A stretch of DNA of 64,000 nucleotides from Betaproteobacteria bacterium HGW-Betaproteobacteria-16 (GCA_002840835.1 PHCQ01000014.1:1-64000), one strand, 5' to 3'; counted from the first letter of the stretch, positions 33,030 through 42,547 are shown. The notes: generated by a model not told the origin, from the letters alone. Translations and numbers: made by a program.

Positions 33030-34886
33030 TCAGTGGCCGCCAGTGGCCACACCAGCGCCCTTGGGCACGCGGACCGACTCCACCAGTTCCTGGATGTGCT
33101 TCGGTGCAGGTGCCGTCATCTTGTTCACCAAGAAGGCCACCACGAAGTTGGTGATGGCACCCACGGTACCGAAGGCTTCAGGCGTGATGGTGAAGAAGCC
33201 GTTCACGCCACCCACCATCTCCACATAGCCGGTGCCCGGGATGAAGAAGATGCCCTTGTGTGCGAACACGTAGAACAGGGTCACGAACAGGCCCGCCAGC
33301 ATGCCGGCAACAGCACCCTTGTCGCTCATGGTGCGGCTGAAGATGCCCATCATCAACGCTGGGAAGATGGTGGAAGCCGCAATACCGAACGCCAAAGCCA
33401 CCGTACCTGCCGCGAAACCGGGCGGGTTCAAGCCCAGCCAGCCCGCCACAAAAATGGCAACCGCCATGGCGATCTTGCCGGCCATGAGCTCGCCCTTCTC
33501 GCTGATGTCAGGCTTGATGGCGCCCTTGATCAGGTCGTGCGAAATGGCAGACGAAATGGCCAGCAGCAGACCAGCAGCAGTGGACAGCGCGGCGGCCAGG
33601 CCACCTGCAGCCACCAGCGCGATCACCCAGTTGGGCAGCAGCGCAATTTCCGGGTTCGCCAGCACGATGATGTCGGCGTTCACGGTCAGTTCGTTACCCT
33701 TCCAGCCAGCCGCTTCGGCCTTGCCTTTGGCGACTTCGTTCTTGGTCTTGTCGTTGTAGTACTGGATACGGCCATCGGCGTTCTTGTCTTCCCACTTCAG
33801 CAGGCCGGTCTTTTCCCAACGCTTCATCCATTCTGGCCGGCTCTCGTAGACCAGGCTGGCTTCGGTGGCGTACACGTCTGCATTGGCCTTGACTGCCTCT
33901 GGGTTCACACCCAGGCGGCCGTCAGCGTCACGCACCAGGCCCACAGCGGAGTTCACCGTGCCATGCAGGTTCAACTTGGCCATGGCGCCCACTGCGGGTG
34001 CGGTGGTGTAGAGCAGTGCGATGAACACCAGCGCCCAGCCGGCAGATGCGCGTGCATCGGCCACTTTCGGCACGGTGAAGAAGCGCACGATCACGTGGGG
34101 CAGACCAGCGGTACCGATCATCAGCGAGATCGTGTAGAACAGCATGTTCAGCGTGGAACCGGCAGCCGTGGTGGTGTACTGGCCAAAGCCGAGGTCGGTC
34201 ACCACCTGATCCAGCTTGGTCAGCAGCGACACATCGGTACCCGCGATGGAAGAGCCCAGGCCCAGTTGTGGCAGGAAGTTGCCGGTCAGGTTCAACGAGA
34301 TGAAGAATGCCGGCACCAGGTAGGCCAGGATCAGCACGATGTACTGAGCCACCTGCGTGTAGGTGATGCCTTTCATGCCACCGAACACGGCGTAGGCAAA
34401 CACGATTGCCATGCCGATGTAGATGCCCTGCTCGCTGGTTACACCCAGGAAGCGCGCAAAGGTCACGCCCACGCCAGTCATCTGACCGATGATGTAGGTG
34501 AGCGAGGCCACCAGCAGACACAGTACGGCCACATTGCGTGCGGACTTCGAATAGAAGCGGTCACCGATGAACTCCGGCACGGTGAACTTGCCGAACTTGC
34601 GCAGGTACGGTGCCAGCAGCATGGCCAGCAGCACGTAGCCGCCCGTCCAGCCCATCAGGAACACGGCGCCGCCGTAGCCCATGTTGGAAATCAGGCCGGC
34701 CATCGAGATGAACGAGGCTGCCGACATCCAGTCGGCCGCCGTTGCCATGCCGTTGGTCACGGGATGCACGCCGCCGCCGGCCACATAAAACTCGGAGGTG
34801 CTGCCAGCGCGGGCCCACACGGCGATGCCGATGTAGATCGCGAAGGTGATGCCCACCACCACGTAGGTCAGGGTTTGAAGGTCCAT
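33030..34886 (-). CDS. Sodium:solute symporter (ActP/VC_2705-like)
   Basis: This 618-aa SSS-family inner-membrane protein is a paralogue of the symporter at 17393, sharing SEFYVAGGGVHPVTNGMATAADWMSAASFI and WTGGYVLLAMLLAPYLRKFGKFTVPEF. It probably takes up acetate or another short carboxylate. It lacks the 140-residue insertion of its paralogue. It has a hydrophilic segment of about 100 residues containing an EF-hand-like DKNADGRIQYYN (about 367-378) before the NADIIVLANPEI helix. It is paired with an upstream DUF4212 gene. Confidence 0.9.
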   Translation of the reverse strand: MDLQTLTYVVVGITFAIYIGIAVWARAGSTSEFYVAGGGVHPVTNGMATAADWMSAASFISMAGLISNMGYGGAVFLMGWTGGYVLLAMLLAPYLRKFGKFTVPEFIGDRFYSKSARNVAVLCLLVASLTYIIGQMTGVGVTFARFLGVTSEQGIYIGMAIVFAYAVFGGMKGITYTQVAQYIVLILAYLVPAFFISLNLTGNFLPQLGLGSSIAGTDVSLLTKLDQVVTDLGFGQYTTTAAGSTLNMLFYTISLMIGTAGLPHVIVRFFTVPKVADARASAGWALVFIALLYTTAPAVGAMAKLNLHGTVNSAVGLVRDADGRLGVNPEAVKANADVYATEASLVYESRPEWMKRWEKTGLLKWEDKNADGRIQYYNDKTKNEVAKGKAEAAGWKGNELTVNADIIVLANPEIALLPNWVIALVAAGGLAAALSTAAGLLLAISSAISHDLIKGAIKPDISEKGELMAGKIAMAVAIFVAGWLGLNPPGFAAGTVALAFGIAASTIFPALMMGIFSRTMSDKGAVAGMLAGLFVTLFYVFAHKGIFFIPGTGYVEMVGGVNGFFTITPEAFGTVGAITNFVVAFLVNKMTAPAPKHIQELVESVRVPKGAGVATGGH

Positions 34887-34902
34887 TTTTTATTCCTCTT
34901 GA

Positions 34903-35163
34903 TCAGTCTTCTTGCATGCCGAACTTGCGGTCGATCTGGCCCATCTTGTGCGCGTACCAGAAGATCAGCGCGATGAACACGTAGATGGAACCTTGCTGTG
35001 CAAACCAGAAGCCCAGCGGGTAGCCGCCGAGACTGATGTTGTTGAGCAAGGGGGCAAACAGAATGCCGGCTCCATAAGAGACCAGGGCCCAGATGACCAG
35101 AACTTTGGTCAACAGCCCCAGCGTTGCAGACCAATAGGCCTTTGCGTTGCTATCGCTACTCAT
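34903..35163 (-). CDS. DUF4212-like small membrane subunit of SSS symporter
   Basis: This 86-aa protein starts at the ATG at 35163 (MSSDSNAKAYWSATLGLLTK) behind an AGGAGA site. It has two hydrophobic helices (LLTKVLVIWALVSYGAGILFA and SIYVFIALIFWYAHKM) and the family's LGGYPLGFWFAQQG motif. It lies 16 bp before the SSS gene, with the same pairing as at 19515. The track's start at 35247 reads through the likely leader. Confidence 0.88.
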   Translation of the reverse strand: MSSDSNAKAYWSATLGLLTKVLVIWALVSYGAGILFAPLLNNISLGGYPLGFWFAQQGSIYVFIALIFWYAHKMGQIDRKFGMQED

Positions 35164-35464
35164 GAAAGATGTCTCCTCGATGGAAGGTTGTCCCACGAAC
35201 CGGCGTTCAAACTGGTTCGACTTGCATGGCGTGAACTCACGGTTCATGCCATTACGAGGCCAATGTCGTGAGGCTGGCTTACGCGAAAATTGCGCAGCGG
35301 CCCTTGAGGGGCCTCATCAAGGGTAATCCCCTAAGAACGAAATCAAAATCTGACGCTCAGCTGTCAAAGTGATAGCAAGGTTCACGCAAGGAATGAAAAA
35401 AGGCGACCCCGAAGGGTCGCCTTTTTTGGTGCCTGCCAGAGGCAATGCCTGGATGAAGTCTGCG
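35164..35464. other. Intergenic region between the DUF4212-SSS operon and ahpF
   Basis: These 301 bases have no supported gene. The right part holds the ahpF terminator (35396-35427). The left part (35164-35390) should carry the promoter of the symporter operon and is less GC-rich (GTAATCCCCTAAGAACGAAA region). I could not assign promoter boxes with confidence. Confidence 0.6.
35396..35427 (-). terminator. Rho-independent terminator after ahpF (possibly bidirectional)
   Basis: The stem AAAAGGCGACCC / GGGTCGCCTTTT with a 4-base loop has A-runs on one side and T-runs on the other. It lies 37 bp past the ahpF stop. Confidence 0.9.
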
Positions 35465-37048
35465 TCAGGCAGCAACGGCCTCGGCCTGTGTCACAGGTTG
35501 GCGGATCAGGTAGTCAAAGGCGCTCAAGGCGGCCTTTGAACCTTCGCCTGCCGCAATCACGATCTGTTTGTAAGGCACCGTCGTGCAATCGCCGGCAGCG
35601 AACACGCCAGGCACATTGGTGTGTCCCTTGGCATCCACCACGATCTCGCCGAAGCGGCTGAGCTCAACCGTGCCCTTGAGAAACTCCGTGTTGGGCACAA
35701 GCCCAATCTGCACGAACACACCTTCAAGGTCGATGTGATGCACATCACCGCTGATGCGGTCCTTGTACGACAGGCCATTGACCTTGCCTTCAGCACCTGT
35801 GATTTCCGTGGTCTGTGCGTTCACATGAACGGTCACATTGGGCAGGCTCTTGAGCTTGCTCACCAGCACGGCGTCTGCCTTGAGTTCGTCAGCGAACTCG
35901 ATCAAGGTGACATGCTGCACGATACCGGCCAGATCGATCGCGGCCTCAACGCCCGAGTTGCCTCCACCGATGACAGACACGCGCTTGCCTTTGAACAAAG
36001 GACCATCGCAATGCGGGCAATACGCCACGCCCTTGTTCTTGTATTCCTGTTCGCCGGGGACATTCACGTTGCGCCAGCGCGCACCGGTGGACAGGATCAC
36101 ACTTCGCGCCTGCAGTACGCCGCCATTGGCCATCTGGACCTGAACCAGACCACCCGCCTCTTCAGCAGGAATCAGTTTCTCGGCACGCTGCAGGTTCATG
36201 ATGTCCACTTCGTAGTGGCGCACCTGGGCTTCCAGGGCCGCAGCGAACCTGGGGCCGTCGGTTTCCAGCACCGAAATGTAATTTTCGATTGCCATGGTGT
36301 CGTTCACCTGGCCACCAAAACGTTCGGCTGCCACGCCCACCCGGATGCCTTTGCGTGCGGCATACACCGCCGCCGCAGCGCCAGCGGGACCGCCGCCCAC
36401 GATGAGCACATCAAACGGGTCTTTGGCGTTGAGCTTCGCAGCATCGCGATCGCCAGCGTTGGTGTCGAGCCTGGCGACGATTTCTTCCACCGTCATGCGG
36501 CCGGAACCGAAAACCTCCCCGTTCAGGAACACCATGGGCACGGCCATGATCTCGCGCTCGGTCACCTCCTGCTGAAAGGCGCCACCTTCGATCACCACGG
36601 TCTTCACCTTGGGATTGAAGATGGCCATGAGCGACAAGGCCTGCACCACGTCAGGACAGTTGTGGCACGTCAGGGACATGTAGACCTCAAAATTGAAATC
36701 ACCGTCCAGCGCCCTGATCGGATCGATCACATCCGCCTCCACCTTGGGAGGGTGGCCACCGGTCCACAACAGGGCCAGCACCAGCGAAGTGAACTCGTGA
36801 CCCAGCGGCAAGCCGGCAAAGCGCACGCCAGTGCTCTCCCCGGATCGTGCGACCACGAATGATGGTTTGCGACTGTCATTGCCTGAGGTGTCCAGCGTCA
36901 CCTTGTCGGACAGGCTGACGATGTCCTCCAGCAGGCCGCGCATCTCTACCCCGGTCGCGCTTTCGTCGAGCGAGGCAATGAGGTGAATGGGCTGGCGCAA
37001 CATGCCCAGGTAGGTCTGAAGCTGCGATTTGAGGGTGGCGTCAAGCAT
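35465..37048 (-). CDS. ahpF: Alkyl hydroperoxide reductase subunit F
   Basis: This 527-aa flavoprotein passes electrons from NAD(P)H to AhpC. An N-terminal double thioredoxin-like domain has the redox CHNCPDV. FAD binding is at [18 protein letters not shown], the active disulfide at [11 protein letters not shown] binding at [15 protein letters not shown], and the C-terminal FAD motif at GVFAAGDCT. The start is the ATG at 37048 ([17 protein letters not shown]) after AGGAG; the track's start at 37327 runs back through the repeat. It is downstream of ahpC, separated by repeat copy 3. Confidence 0.97.
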   Translation of the reverse strand: MLDATLKSQLQTYLGMLRQPIHLIASLDESATGVEMRGLLEDIVSLSDKVTLDTSGNDSRKPSFVVARSGESTGVRFAGLPLGHEFTSLVLALLWTGGHPPKVEADVIDPIRALDGDFNFEVYMSLTCHNCPDVVQALSLMAIFNPKVKTVVIEGGAFQQEVTEREIMAVPMVFLNGEVFGSGRMTVEEIVARLDTNAGDRDAAKLNAKDPFDVLIVGGGPAGAAAAVYAARKGIRVGVAAERFGGQVNDTMAIENYISVLETDGPRFAAALEAQVRHYEVDIMNLQRAEKLIPAEEAGGLVQVQMANGGVLQARSVILSTGARWRNVNVPGEQEYKNKGVAYCPHCDGPLFKGKRVSVIGGGNSGVEAAIDLAGIVQHVTLIEFADELKADAVLVSKLKSLPNVTVHVNAQTTEITGAEGKVNGLSYKDRISGDVHHIDLEGVFVQIGLVPNTEFLKGTVELSRFGEIVVDAKGHTNVPGVFAAGDCTTVPYKQIVIAAGEGSKAALSAFDYLIRQPVTQAEAVAA

Positions 37049-37190
37049 GGCGGACTCCTGAAGAATGAAAGGTGTGTGCACTGAAGGACTCAGTGCCGCT
37101 GTTGGATGGGCCTGCGAACAAGCCCATCGGGCAGCGGAACTGCCAATCAAGGGAGCGGTCCCGGAGCGAGCTGCTCCATTCCAGAGATAC

Positions 37191-37268
37191 CGTGGAACCG
37201 GCTTTGCCGGGCCACTGGTATCGCCCCCTTGAGGGGGTGACGCGCCGCAGGCGCGGCGCGGGGGTGGG
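37191..37268 (-). repeat. Dispersed GC-rich repeat, copy 3
   Basis: An element of about 78 bp in minus orientation (GGAACCGGCTTTGCCGGGCC ... CCCCCTTGAGGGGGTGACGC), filling much of the ahpC-ahpF gap right after the ahpC stop. It could attenuate read-through so that ahpC is made in excess of ahpF. Confidence 0.75.
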
Positions 37269-37269
37269 C

Positions 37270-37851
37270 TTAAATTTTGCCGACCAGATCCAGCGAAGGC
37301 GTCAGGGTCTTCTCGCCCTCGTTCCATTTGGCAGGGCAGACCTGGCCTGGGTTCTTGGCCACGTACTGGGCAGCCTTGAGCTTGCGCAGGGTTTCCTTCA
37401 CGTCACGGGCGATGGCGTTGTCGTGCACTTCCATCGTCTTGATTTCGCCTTCGGGGTTGATGATGAAGGTGCCGCGCAGCGCCAGGCCCTCTTCTTCGAT
37501 GTGCACACCAAAGCCGCGAGTCAGTTGGTGGGTAGGGTCACCCACCAGCGGGAACTGGGCCTTGCCCACGGCAGGCGAGGTCTCGTGCCACACCTTGTGA
37601 GAGAAGTGGGTGTCGGTGGTCACGATGTAAACCTCGGCACCGGCCTTCTGGAATTCGGCGTAGTTGTCCGCGGCATCTTCCACTTCGGTGGGGCAGTTGA
37701 AGGTGAACGCGGCGGGCATGAAGATCAGCACCGACCACTTGCCTTGCAGGTCCTTGTCGGTCACTTCGATGAACTTGCCTTGCTTGAAGGCCTGGGCCTT
37801 GAATGGCTGAACTTTGGTGTTGATCAGGGAAATGGGGTTGATCATGGTCAT
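37270..37851 (-). CDS. ahpC: Alkyl hydroperoxide reductase subunit C (peroxiredoxin)
   Basis: This 193-aa typical 2-Cys peroxiredoxin reduces hydrogen peroxide and organic hydroperoxides. The peroxidatic cysteine is in [11 protein letters not shown] (Asn precedes it where E. coli AhpC has Val) and the resolving cysteine is in GQVCPAKW. The start is the ATG at 37851 ([13 protein letters not shown]), six bases after AGGA; the ATG at 37845 is the alternative. The track's start at 37986 is upstream of the OxyR-like site and improbable. Confidence 0.96.
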   Translation of the reverse strand: MTMINPISLINTKVQPFKAQAFKQGKFIEVTDKDLQGKWSVLIFMPAAFTFNCPTEVEDAADNYAEFQKAGAEVYIVTTDTHFSHKVWHETSPAVGKAQFPLVGDPTHQLTRGFGVHIEEEGLALRGTFIINPEGEIKTMEVHDNAIARDVKETLRKLKAAQYVAKNPGQVCPAKWNEGEKTLTPSLDLVGKI

Positions 37852-37914
37852 GGAGTTTCCTGGATGGTTGGTTGGATGAAAGAGAGAAGGTTCGTCAGAT
37901 GCGACCCACGAATC

Positions 37915-37955
37915 ATAGTCGACAGCTATCAAATATACGAATTGATAGTTGCTAT
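37915..37955 (-). promoter_or_regulatory. OxyR-like binding region upstream of ahpC
   Basis: ATAGTCGACAGCTAT (37915-37929) matches the OxyR element ATAGntnnnanCTAT at all but one position. Further ATAG and CTAT tetramers lie in the next 25 bases (ATAGTTGCTAT at 37945-37955), though not at the canonical 22-base spacing. It lies 64 bp upstream of the ahpC start. Binding is inferred. Confidence 0.5.
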
Positions 37956-38106
37956 GAAGTGCATAGCTTTTGTTGCCATGCAGCATTCAAGAGCAATCGT
38001 AATGGTTTTCGTTTTTGGCTGAAACCGCAAAGGCGGCTCATCAGCTTCAAGGAACGCTGCGACTGAAGCTTGAACCGTCACGGAAGACGGCATATTTTTG
38101 TTTATA

Positions 38107-38125
38107 CAAGTCATTCTCATTTGCA
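38107..38125 (+). promoter_or_regulatory. Fur-box-like operator of the TonB-dependent receptor gene
   Basis: CAAGTCATTCTCATTTGCA (reverse TGCAAATGAGAATGACTTG) resembles the proteobacterial Fur box, with a GAGAATGA core. It lies 25 bp before the chosen start of the siderophore receptor. A related sequence precedes the tonB region at 42548. Confidence 0.55.
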
Positions 38126-38149
38126 ATAGAATCGCTTGCCCAGCCAGCC

Positions 38150-40561
38150 ATGGCGCGCAAATTGATGCGCCGCAGCCAGCCGACAACCCCTTTGCCTGCG
38201 AACTGCGCTCCCATGTCTGCAACCCCTTTCACCCCTGCTTCCCGCCCTGCCCTTGCCGGTCCCGCCATTGGCGCCGACGCCGCCAGCCCCCTCTGCTCTT
38301 CAGCCGCCCTGCTGCCCCTGGGAGCCATGCTGCTGGCCGGCACCATGAATGCCATGGCGCAAAGCGCACCGCCCCCGGCCGAAGCCTCTCTGTCCACCGT
38401 GGTGGTGCGTGAAACAGTCGAGGCGCCAGAGGGCAAGGACGCCCTGCGCGCCACTGAAACCCGCATCGGCAAAGGCAATCAGCAGTTGCGCGACATTCCC
38501 CAGTCGGTCACGGTCGTCACCGAAAAACTCATTGACGACCGCAACCTCGACACCGTCAAGGAAGCGTTGAAGAACACCGCTGGCATCACCTTCCTTGCAG
38601 CCGAAGGCGGTGAAGAAGACATCCGCCTTCGCGGTTTCTCGTTGCAGGCCACCGGTGACCTGTTCATCGACGGCATGCGCGATCCGGCCATCTACGACCG
38701 CGACACCTTCAACCTGGACCGCATGGAAGTGCTGCGTGGTTCGGCCTCCATGCTGTTCGGTCGCGGCTCCACCGGCGGTGCGGTCAATCAGGTCAGCAAG
38801 ACGCCCCGCCTGATCGACGAACACCAGGTCGACCTGACCCTGGGCAGCCACAAGTACGTGCGCGCCACTGGCGACTTCAACATCAAGACGGGTGAAAGCT
38901 CGGCCCTGCGACTCAATGCCATGGCCACCAAGGCCGACAACAATGGCGCAGGCTCCAGCCTGGACAAGCGCGGCGCAGCCATCGCCTACCGAAGCGGCAT
39001 CGGTGAGAAGAACGAGTTCCTCGCCAGCCTCTACCACCTGGACAACAACAACGGCATCAACTACGGCATGCCGTACATCGCCCCCACCGCTGACGCGACT
39101 GACCGGGTTCTTCCGCCGCTGAGCCCCGATGCCTACTACGGTGCCGCCAGCGATTACAGCGACAGTGGCGGCACCATCGCGACCTTCGGCCACACCTACC
39201 GCTTCAGCCGCGAAAGCGAGCTCAGGACCATGGTGCGCGTGGGCAAGTTCGAACGCGACCAGCGTTCTGGTGCCATCCGCCTTTGCACCTCGAACACCAA
39301 CCCGACCACTGGCATGGTCAACAACCCGCAGTGCCCGAGCGCCAACAGCCTGGGCAACTTCGGCGCCGGCACGGTGTTCACGCGAGGCACCCACCTGAAG
39401 ATTCAGGACATGGAAAACATCCATGCCCAGACCGACTACAACACCAAGTTTGAAGGTCTGGGGCTCAAGCACGAGTTGATCGCTGGCGCCGACGTGTCAC
39501 GGGAGAAGCGAACGGTGTTTGCGGCTCGCTCTGCCGAGCAAGGCGGCGTCACGATCACGAAGCCGACCACCACCGTTGGCACACCCAACGATGGCGCATG
39601 GGTCGATGAGTCCTCGCGCGTTCTTCGGGTGAACAATCAGTACGTGGCGCAAGGTTTCGGTGCCTACGTGCAGGACACGGTTCACGTCGCACCGCATTGG
39701 AAACTGGTGGGTGGTCTGCGTTATGACCACCTGACCGGCGACTACGACACCTACAACCTGCCGAATGGAGCCGCCGGTCCGTTGACCGCCGAGAGCTACC
39801 GCATGAAGGTCTCCGAAGTGAGCCAGCGTGTGGGCGTGCTGTTCCAGCCCACGGCCCTGCACTCGTTCCACGCTTCGGCCGGAACCTCCTTCAACACCTC
39901 GGGCGACGCCTATTCGCTCGGTGCAGACAACGTGGACACGCCGCCCGAGAAGAGCATCAACCTCGAGATCGGCGCCAAGCTGGATTCGGCTGACAAGCGC
40001 TTCACCACCCGTCTGGCGGTGTTCCGCTCCACCAAGCTCAACGAGCGCAACACCGACCCCGACCGCCCCGTGGTCACGTTGACCGGACGCCGCCATGTGG
40101 CCGGTTTCGAGACCGACATCACGGGGCGCCTCAGCCCCGAGTGGGAAGTCTACGGCTCCTACATGTGGATTCCGGTGGCCAGGGTGGACAACGCCGCTCC
40201 TTGCCCGGCCGCGGGCCGTTGTGCCCAGAGCACCCCCGGCGAACGTGTCGGCGACCGGCCATCACTCACGCCTGAGCACAGCGGCACCGTGTGGACCACC
40301 TACCAGCTCACCTCCCGGTTGCGCGTGGGCGCTGGTCTGAATTTCCGCAGCAAACAAAAGCCCACCCGCGTCGACTGGAACGTGCCCTCCTACGTGACCA
40401 CGGACCTGATGGCCGAATACAAGTTCGACTTCGACCGCCTCACGCTCAAGGCCAACCTCACCAACGTCACCGACAAGCTGTACGCCGACCAGCTCTACCC
40501 CGGGCACTACATCCCGGGTGCTGGTCGCACCTTGCAGGTGACCGCCAGCCTGAGGTTCTGA
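38150..40561 (+). CDS. TonB-dependent catecholate-siderophore-type receptor
   Basis: This outer-membrane receptor of about 803 aa imports ferric siderophores using TonB energy. Behind a signal peptide (LLPLGAMLLAGTMNAMAQS) come the plug domain (LRDIPQSVTVVTEKLIDD, IRLRGFSLQATGDLFIDGMRD, VLRGSASMLFGRGSTGGAVN) and a 22-strand-type barrel ending in LQVTASLRF. The plug resembles Fiu/BfrA-type catecholate receptors. The start is uncertain: ATG 38150 follows the Fur-like box, ATG 38213 would give a more normal signal peptide, and neither has a strong ribosome-binding site. The track's start at 38015 lies upstream of the operator. Confidence 0.92.
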   Translation: MARKLMRRSQPTTPLPANCAPMSATPFTPASRPALAGPAIGADAASPLCSSAALLPLGAMLLAGTMNAMAQSAPPPAEASLSTVVVRETVEAPEGKDALRATETRIGKGNQQLRDIPQSVTVVTEKLIDDRNLDTVKEALKNTAGITFLAAEGGEEDIRLRGFSLQATGDLFIDGMRDPAIYDRDTFNLDRMEVLRGSASMLFGRGSTGGAVNQVSKTPRLIDEHQVDLTLGSHKYVRATGDFNIKTGESSALRLNAMATKADNNGAGSSLDKRGAAIAYRSGIGEKNEFLASLYHLDNNNGINYGMPYIAPTADATDRVLPPLSPDAYYGAASDYSDSGGTIATFGHTYRFSRESELRTMVRVGKFERDQRSGAIRLCTSNTNPTTGMVNNPQCPSANSLGNFGAGTVFTRGTHLKIQDMENIHAQTDYNTKFEGLGLKHELIAGADVSREKRTVFAARSAEQGGVTITKPTTTVGTPNDGAWVDESSRVLRVNNQYVAQGFGAYVQDTVHVAPHWKLVGGLRYDHLTGDYDTYNLPNGAAGPLTAESYRMKVSEVSQRVGVLFQPTALHSFHASAGTSFNTSGDAYSLGADNVDTPPEKSINLEIGAKLDSADKRFTTRLAVFRSTKLNERNTDPDRPVVTLTGRRHVAGFETDITGRLSPEWEVYGSYMWIPVARVDNAAPCPAAGRCAQSTPGERVGDRPSLTPEHSGTVWTTYQLTSRLRVGAGLNFRSKQKPTRVDWNVPSYVTTDLMAEYKFDFDRLTLKANLTNVTDKLYADQLYPGHYIPGAGRTLQVTASLRF

Positions 40562-40597
40562 AAGCGCACAACCGCCAGGATTTTGTCTCCAAGGTTT

Positions 40598-40630
40598 GCC
40601 GCCCCTGCTGCGCAGCGGGGCGGCTTTTTG
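40598..40630 (+). terminator. Rho-independent terminator after the receptor gene
   Basis: The stem GCCGCCCC / GGGGCGGC with an inner GCTGCGCAGC palindrome is followed by TTTTTG, 37 bp past the stop. It separates the receptor from piuC, so read-through or a separate promoter is needed for the latter. Confidence 0.75.
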
Positions 40631-40667
40631 CCTTTTTTGAATACCGTTCCTCTCACCAGAAGCCCCC

Positions 40668-41351
40668 ATGCTGCTCAAACTGCCCGACATCCTGACTGCA
40701 AAAGACCTGGCCGAGATCCAGGTGATGTTGGCCGACGCGCCCTGGGCAAACGGGCGCGACAGTGCAGGCCCGCAGGCCCGGACCGTGAAGAACAACCAGC
40801 AACTGCCCCACGACTGCGCGGCGGCGCAGCGCATCCGCCACCTCGTGCTCAGCGGACTGGACCGTTCGGCCCTGTTTTTTTCGGCCGCATTGCCACTGCG
40901 AATATTCACGCCGCGCATCAACCGTTACGGTGGCGACGCCAACACCTATGGCAACCACATCGACAACAGCATCCGCATCAAGGCCGACACAGGTGAGCGC
41001 GTGCGCACAGACGTGTCGTGCACCGTGTTCCTCAATGACCCCGACACCTATGACGGCGGTGAGCTTGTCGTGGCCGACACCTTCGGCACGCGTGGCGTGA
41101 AGCTCCCCGCAGGCCACGCCGTGCTCTACCCTGGCACCAGCCTGCACCAGGTGACACCTGTGACGCGCGGGCAGCGCATGGCCTGCTTCTTCTGGGTGCA
41201 GAGCATGGTGCGCAGCGACGAACAGCGTCGCCTGTTACACGAGCTGGACATGAACCTGCTGGCCTTACGCCAGCAGCATGGCGAAACCGACGAGACCACG
41301 GCGCTGACGGGTACGTATCACAACTTGCTGCGCATGTGGGCGGAAGTATGA
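40668..41351 (+). CDS. piuC: Fe(II)/2-oxoglutarate-dependent PKHD-type hydroxylase PiuC
   Basis: This 227-aa protein of the PKHD hydroxylase (PiuC/YbiX) family is regularly encoded next to TonB-dependent siderophore receptors. The iron ligands are H and D in YGNHIDNSI and the distal H in [10 protein letters not shown]; the 2-oxoglutarate Arg is in [14 protein letters not shown]. The substrate in the iron-uptake setting is unknown. Its stop overlaps the next start by ATGA. Confidence 0.93.
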   Translation: MLLKLPDILTAKDLAEIQVMLADAPWANGRDSAGPQARTVKNNQQLPHDCAAAQRIRHLVLSGLDRSALFFSAALPLRIFTPRINRYGGDANTYGNHIDNSIRIKADTGERVRTDVSCTVFLNDPDTYDGGELVVADTFGTRGVKLPAGHAVLYPGTSLHQVTPVTRGQRMACFFWVQSMVRSDEQRRLLHELDMNLLALRQQHGETDETTALTGTYHNLLRMWAEV

Positions 41352-42494
41352 CTGGAGAAGGCCCCCACGCTCCACCGCCGCGCGGGTCGCTTCACCCCGA
41401 GGGGGCTGACCTTGCTTGGGGTGGCCCGGCACCGGATCGCAAAGCACCTGAGGTTGAGCCGCTGCGCACGACATTACCCGAGGGGCTGGTCAACCTCGCC
41501 GACCATGAGGCTTATGCCCGGACCGTGCTCTCCCCTCAGGCTGACGCCTACTTCAATGGTGGCGCTGCCAACGAATTCACGTTGCGCGAGAACGTGCTGG
41601 CCTGGCAGCGAATTGCGCTGCTGCCCCGTGTGCTGCAACCCATGGCAGGCGCGCACACGCGGGTCGACTTGCTGGGGCGCACGCTGGCACACCCCATCCT
41701 CGTGGCTCCCATGGCCTATCAGCGCCTGGCCCATCCCCACGGCGAAATGGCCACGGCGCTGGCCGCGGCCGTGCTGGGCACGGGGCTGGTCCTGAGCACC
41801 CAGGCCAGCACGCCGCTGGAAGATGTGGCGCGTCTGGTGCTGGCCGAGAGTGCCCGGGGGCCGCTGTGGTTCCAGCTCTACCTGCAGGCCGACCGGGGCT
41901 TCACGCGCGAATTGGTGCAGCGCGCCGAGACGGCGGGATACGAGGCGCTGATGCTCACGGTGGACGCGCCTGTCAACGGAGCACGCGATCGCGAACGACG
42001 CGCCGGCTTCACACTTCCGCCCGGCATCTCGGCCATCAACCTTCGGGGGCTGCGCGAGCCCGACCCGGTGGCCTTGCGGCCCGGTCAGAGCGCCCTGTTC
42101 GACGACCTGATGACCCACGCCCCCACCTGGGACGACGTGGCCTGGCTGCGATCCATCACCCGGCTGCCCGTGCTGCTCAAAGGCATCACCCACCCCGCCG
42201 ACGCACGCCTCGCCGTGGACGCCGGCGCGGCCGGCCTGATCGTGTCCAACCACGGCGGGCGCACGCTCGACACGGTGCCCCGGAACCGACATTCTGAAAG
42301 CCCTGGGCCTGGGCGCCACTGCGGTGATGGTGGGTCGTCCCGTCCTGCATGGGTTGACGAATGCGGGTGCCGTCGGCGTCGCGCATGTGTTGCGACTCCT
42401 GCGTGACGAACTGGAGATGGCCATGGCGCTCACAGGATGTTCGTCGCTGGCCTCCGCCAGCGACACACTCGTCAGGCAGCCACCGCCCCCATGA
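41348..42494 (+). pseudogene. FMN-dependent alpha-hydroxy-acid dehydrogenase, broken by internal deletion
   Basis: The first frame (to 42285) encodes most of an lldD/glycolate-oxidase-like barrel: LVNLADHEAYARTVL, PILVAPMAYQRLAHP, WFQLYLQAD, LMLTVDAPVNGARDRERR, and the catalytic-His segment LIVSNHGGRTLDTVP. The C-terminal part continues in a different frame from 42282 (GTDILKALGLGATAVMVGRP ... LRDELEMAMALTGC, stop at 42494). The 25-27 residues expected between them, including the FMN-phosphate DGGxRxG motif, are missing. The formal ORF ends at 42406 with unrelated residues. The N-terminus overlaps piuC by 4 bp and includes a repeat-derived segment (41361-41432). It is probably non-functional, unless the deletion is an assembly fault. 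Confidence 0.85.
41361..41432 (+). repeat. Dispersed GC-rich repeat, copy 5 (degenerate, within coding region)
   Basis: Shares the layout of the other copies (CCACCGCCGCGCGGG, CACCCCGAGGGGG, GGTGGCCCGGCACCGG) but has diverged. It encodes residues about 5-28 of the broken dehydrogenase. Confidence 0.55.
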
Positions 42495-42547
42495 GGCCCC
42501 TGCTGCTGAAGGGAAATCTCGACGGCTTTCAAATACGTATATAAATA

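Noticed and set aside
32850-34976. 708-aa plus-strand ORF antisense to the second SSS symporter
   Set aside because: His/Gly/Gln/Arg-rich with no recognisable domain; the opposite strand encodes a full symporter.
37852-37986. Upstream extension of ahpC
   Set aside because: It would cover the OxyR-like site and lacks a ribosome-binding site; family proteins start near MINPISL.
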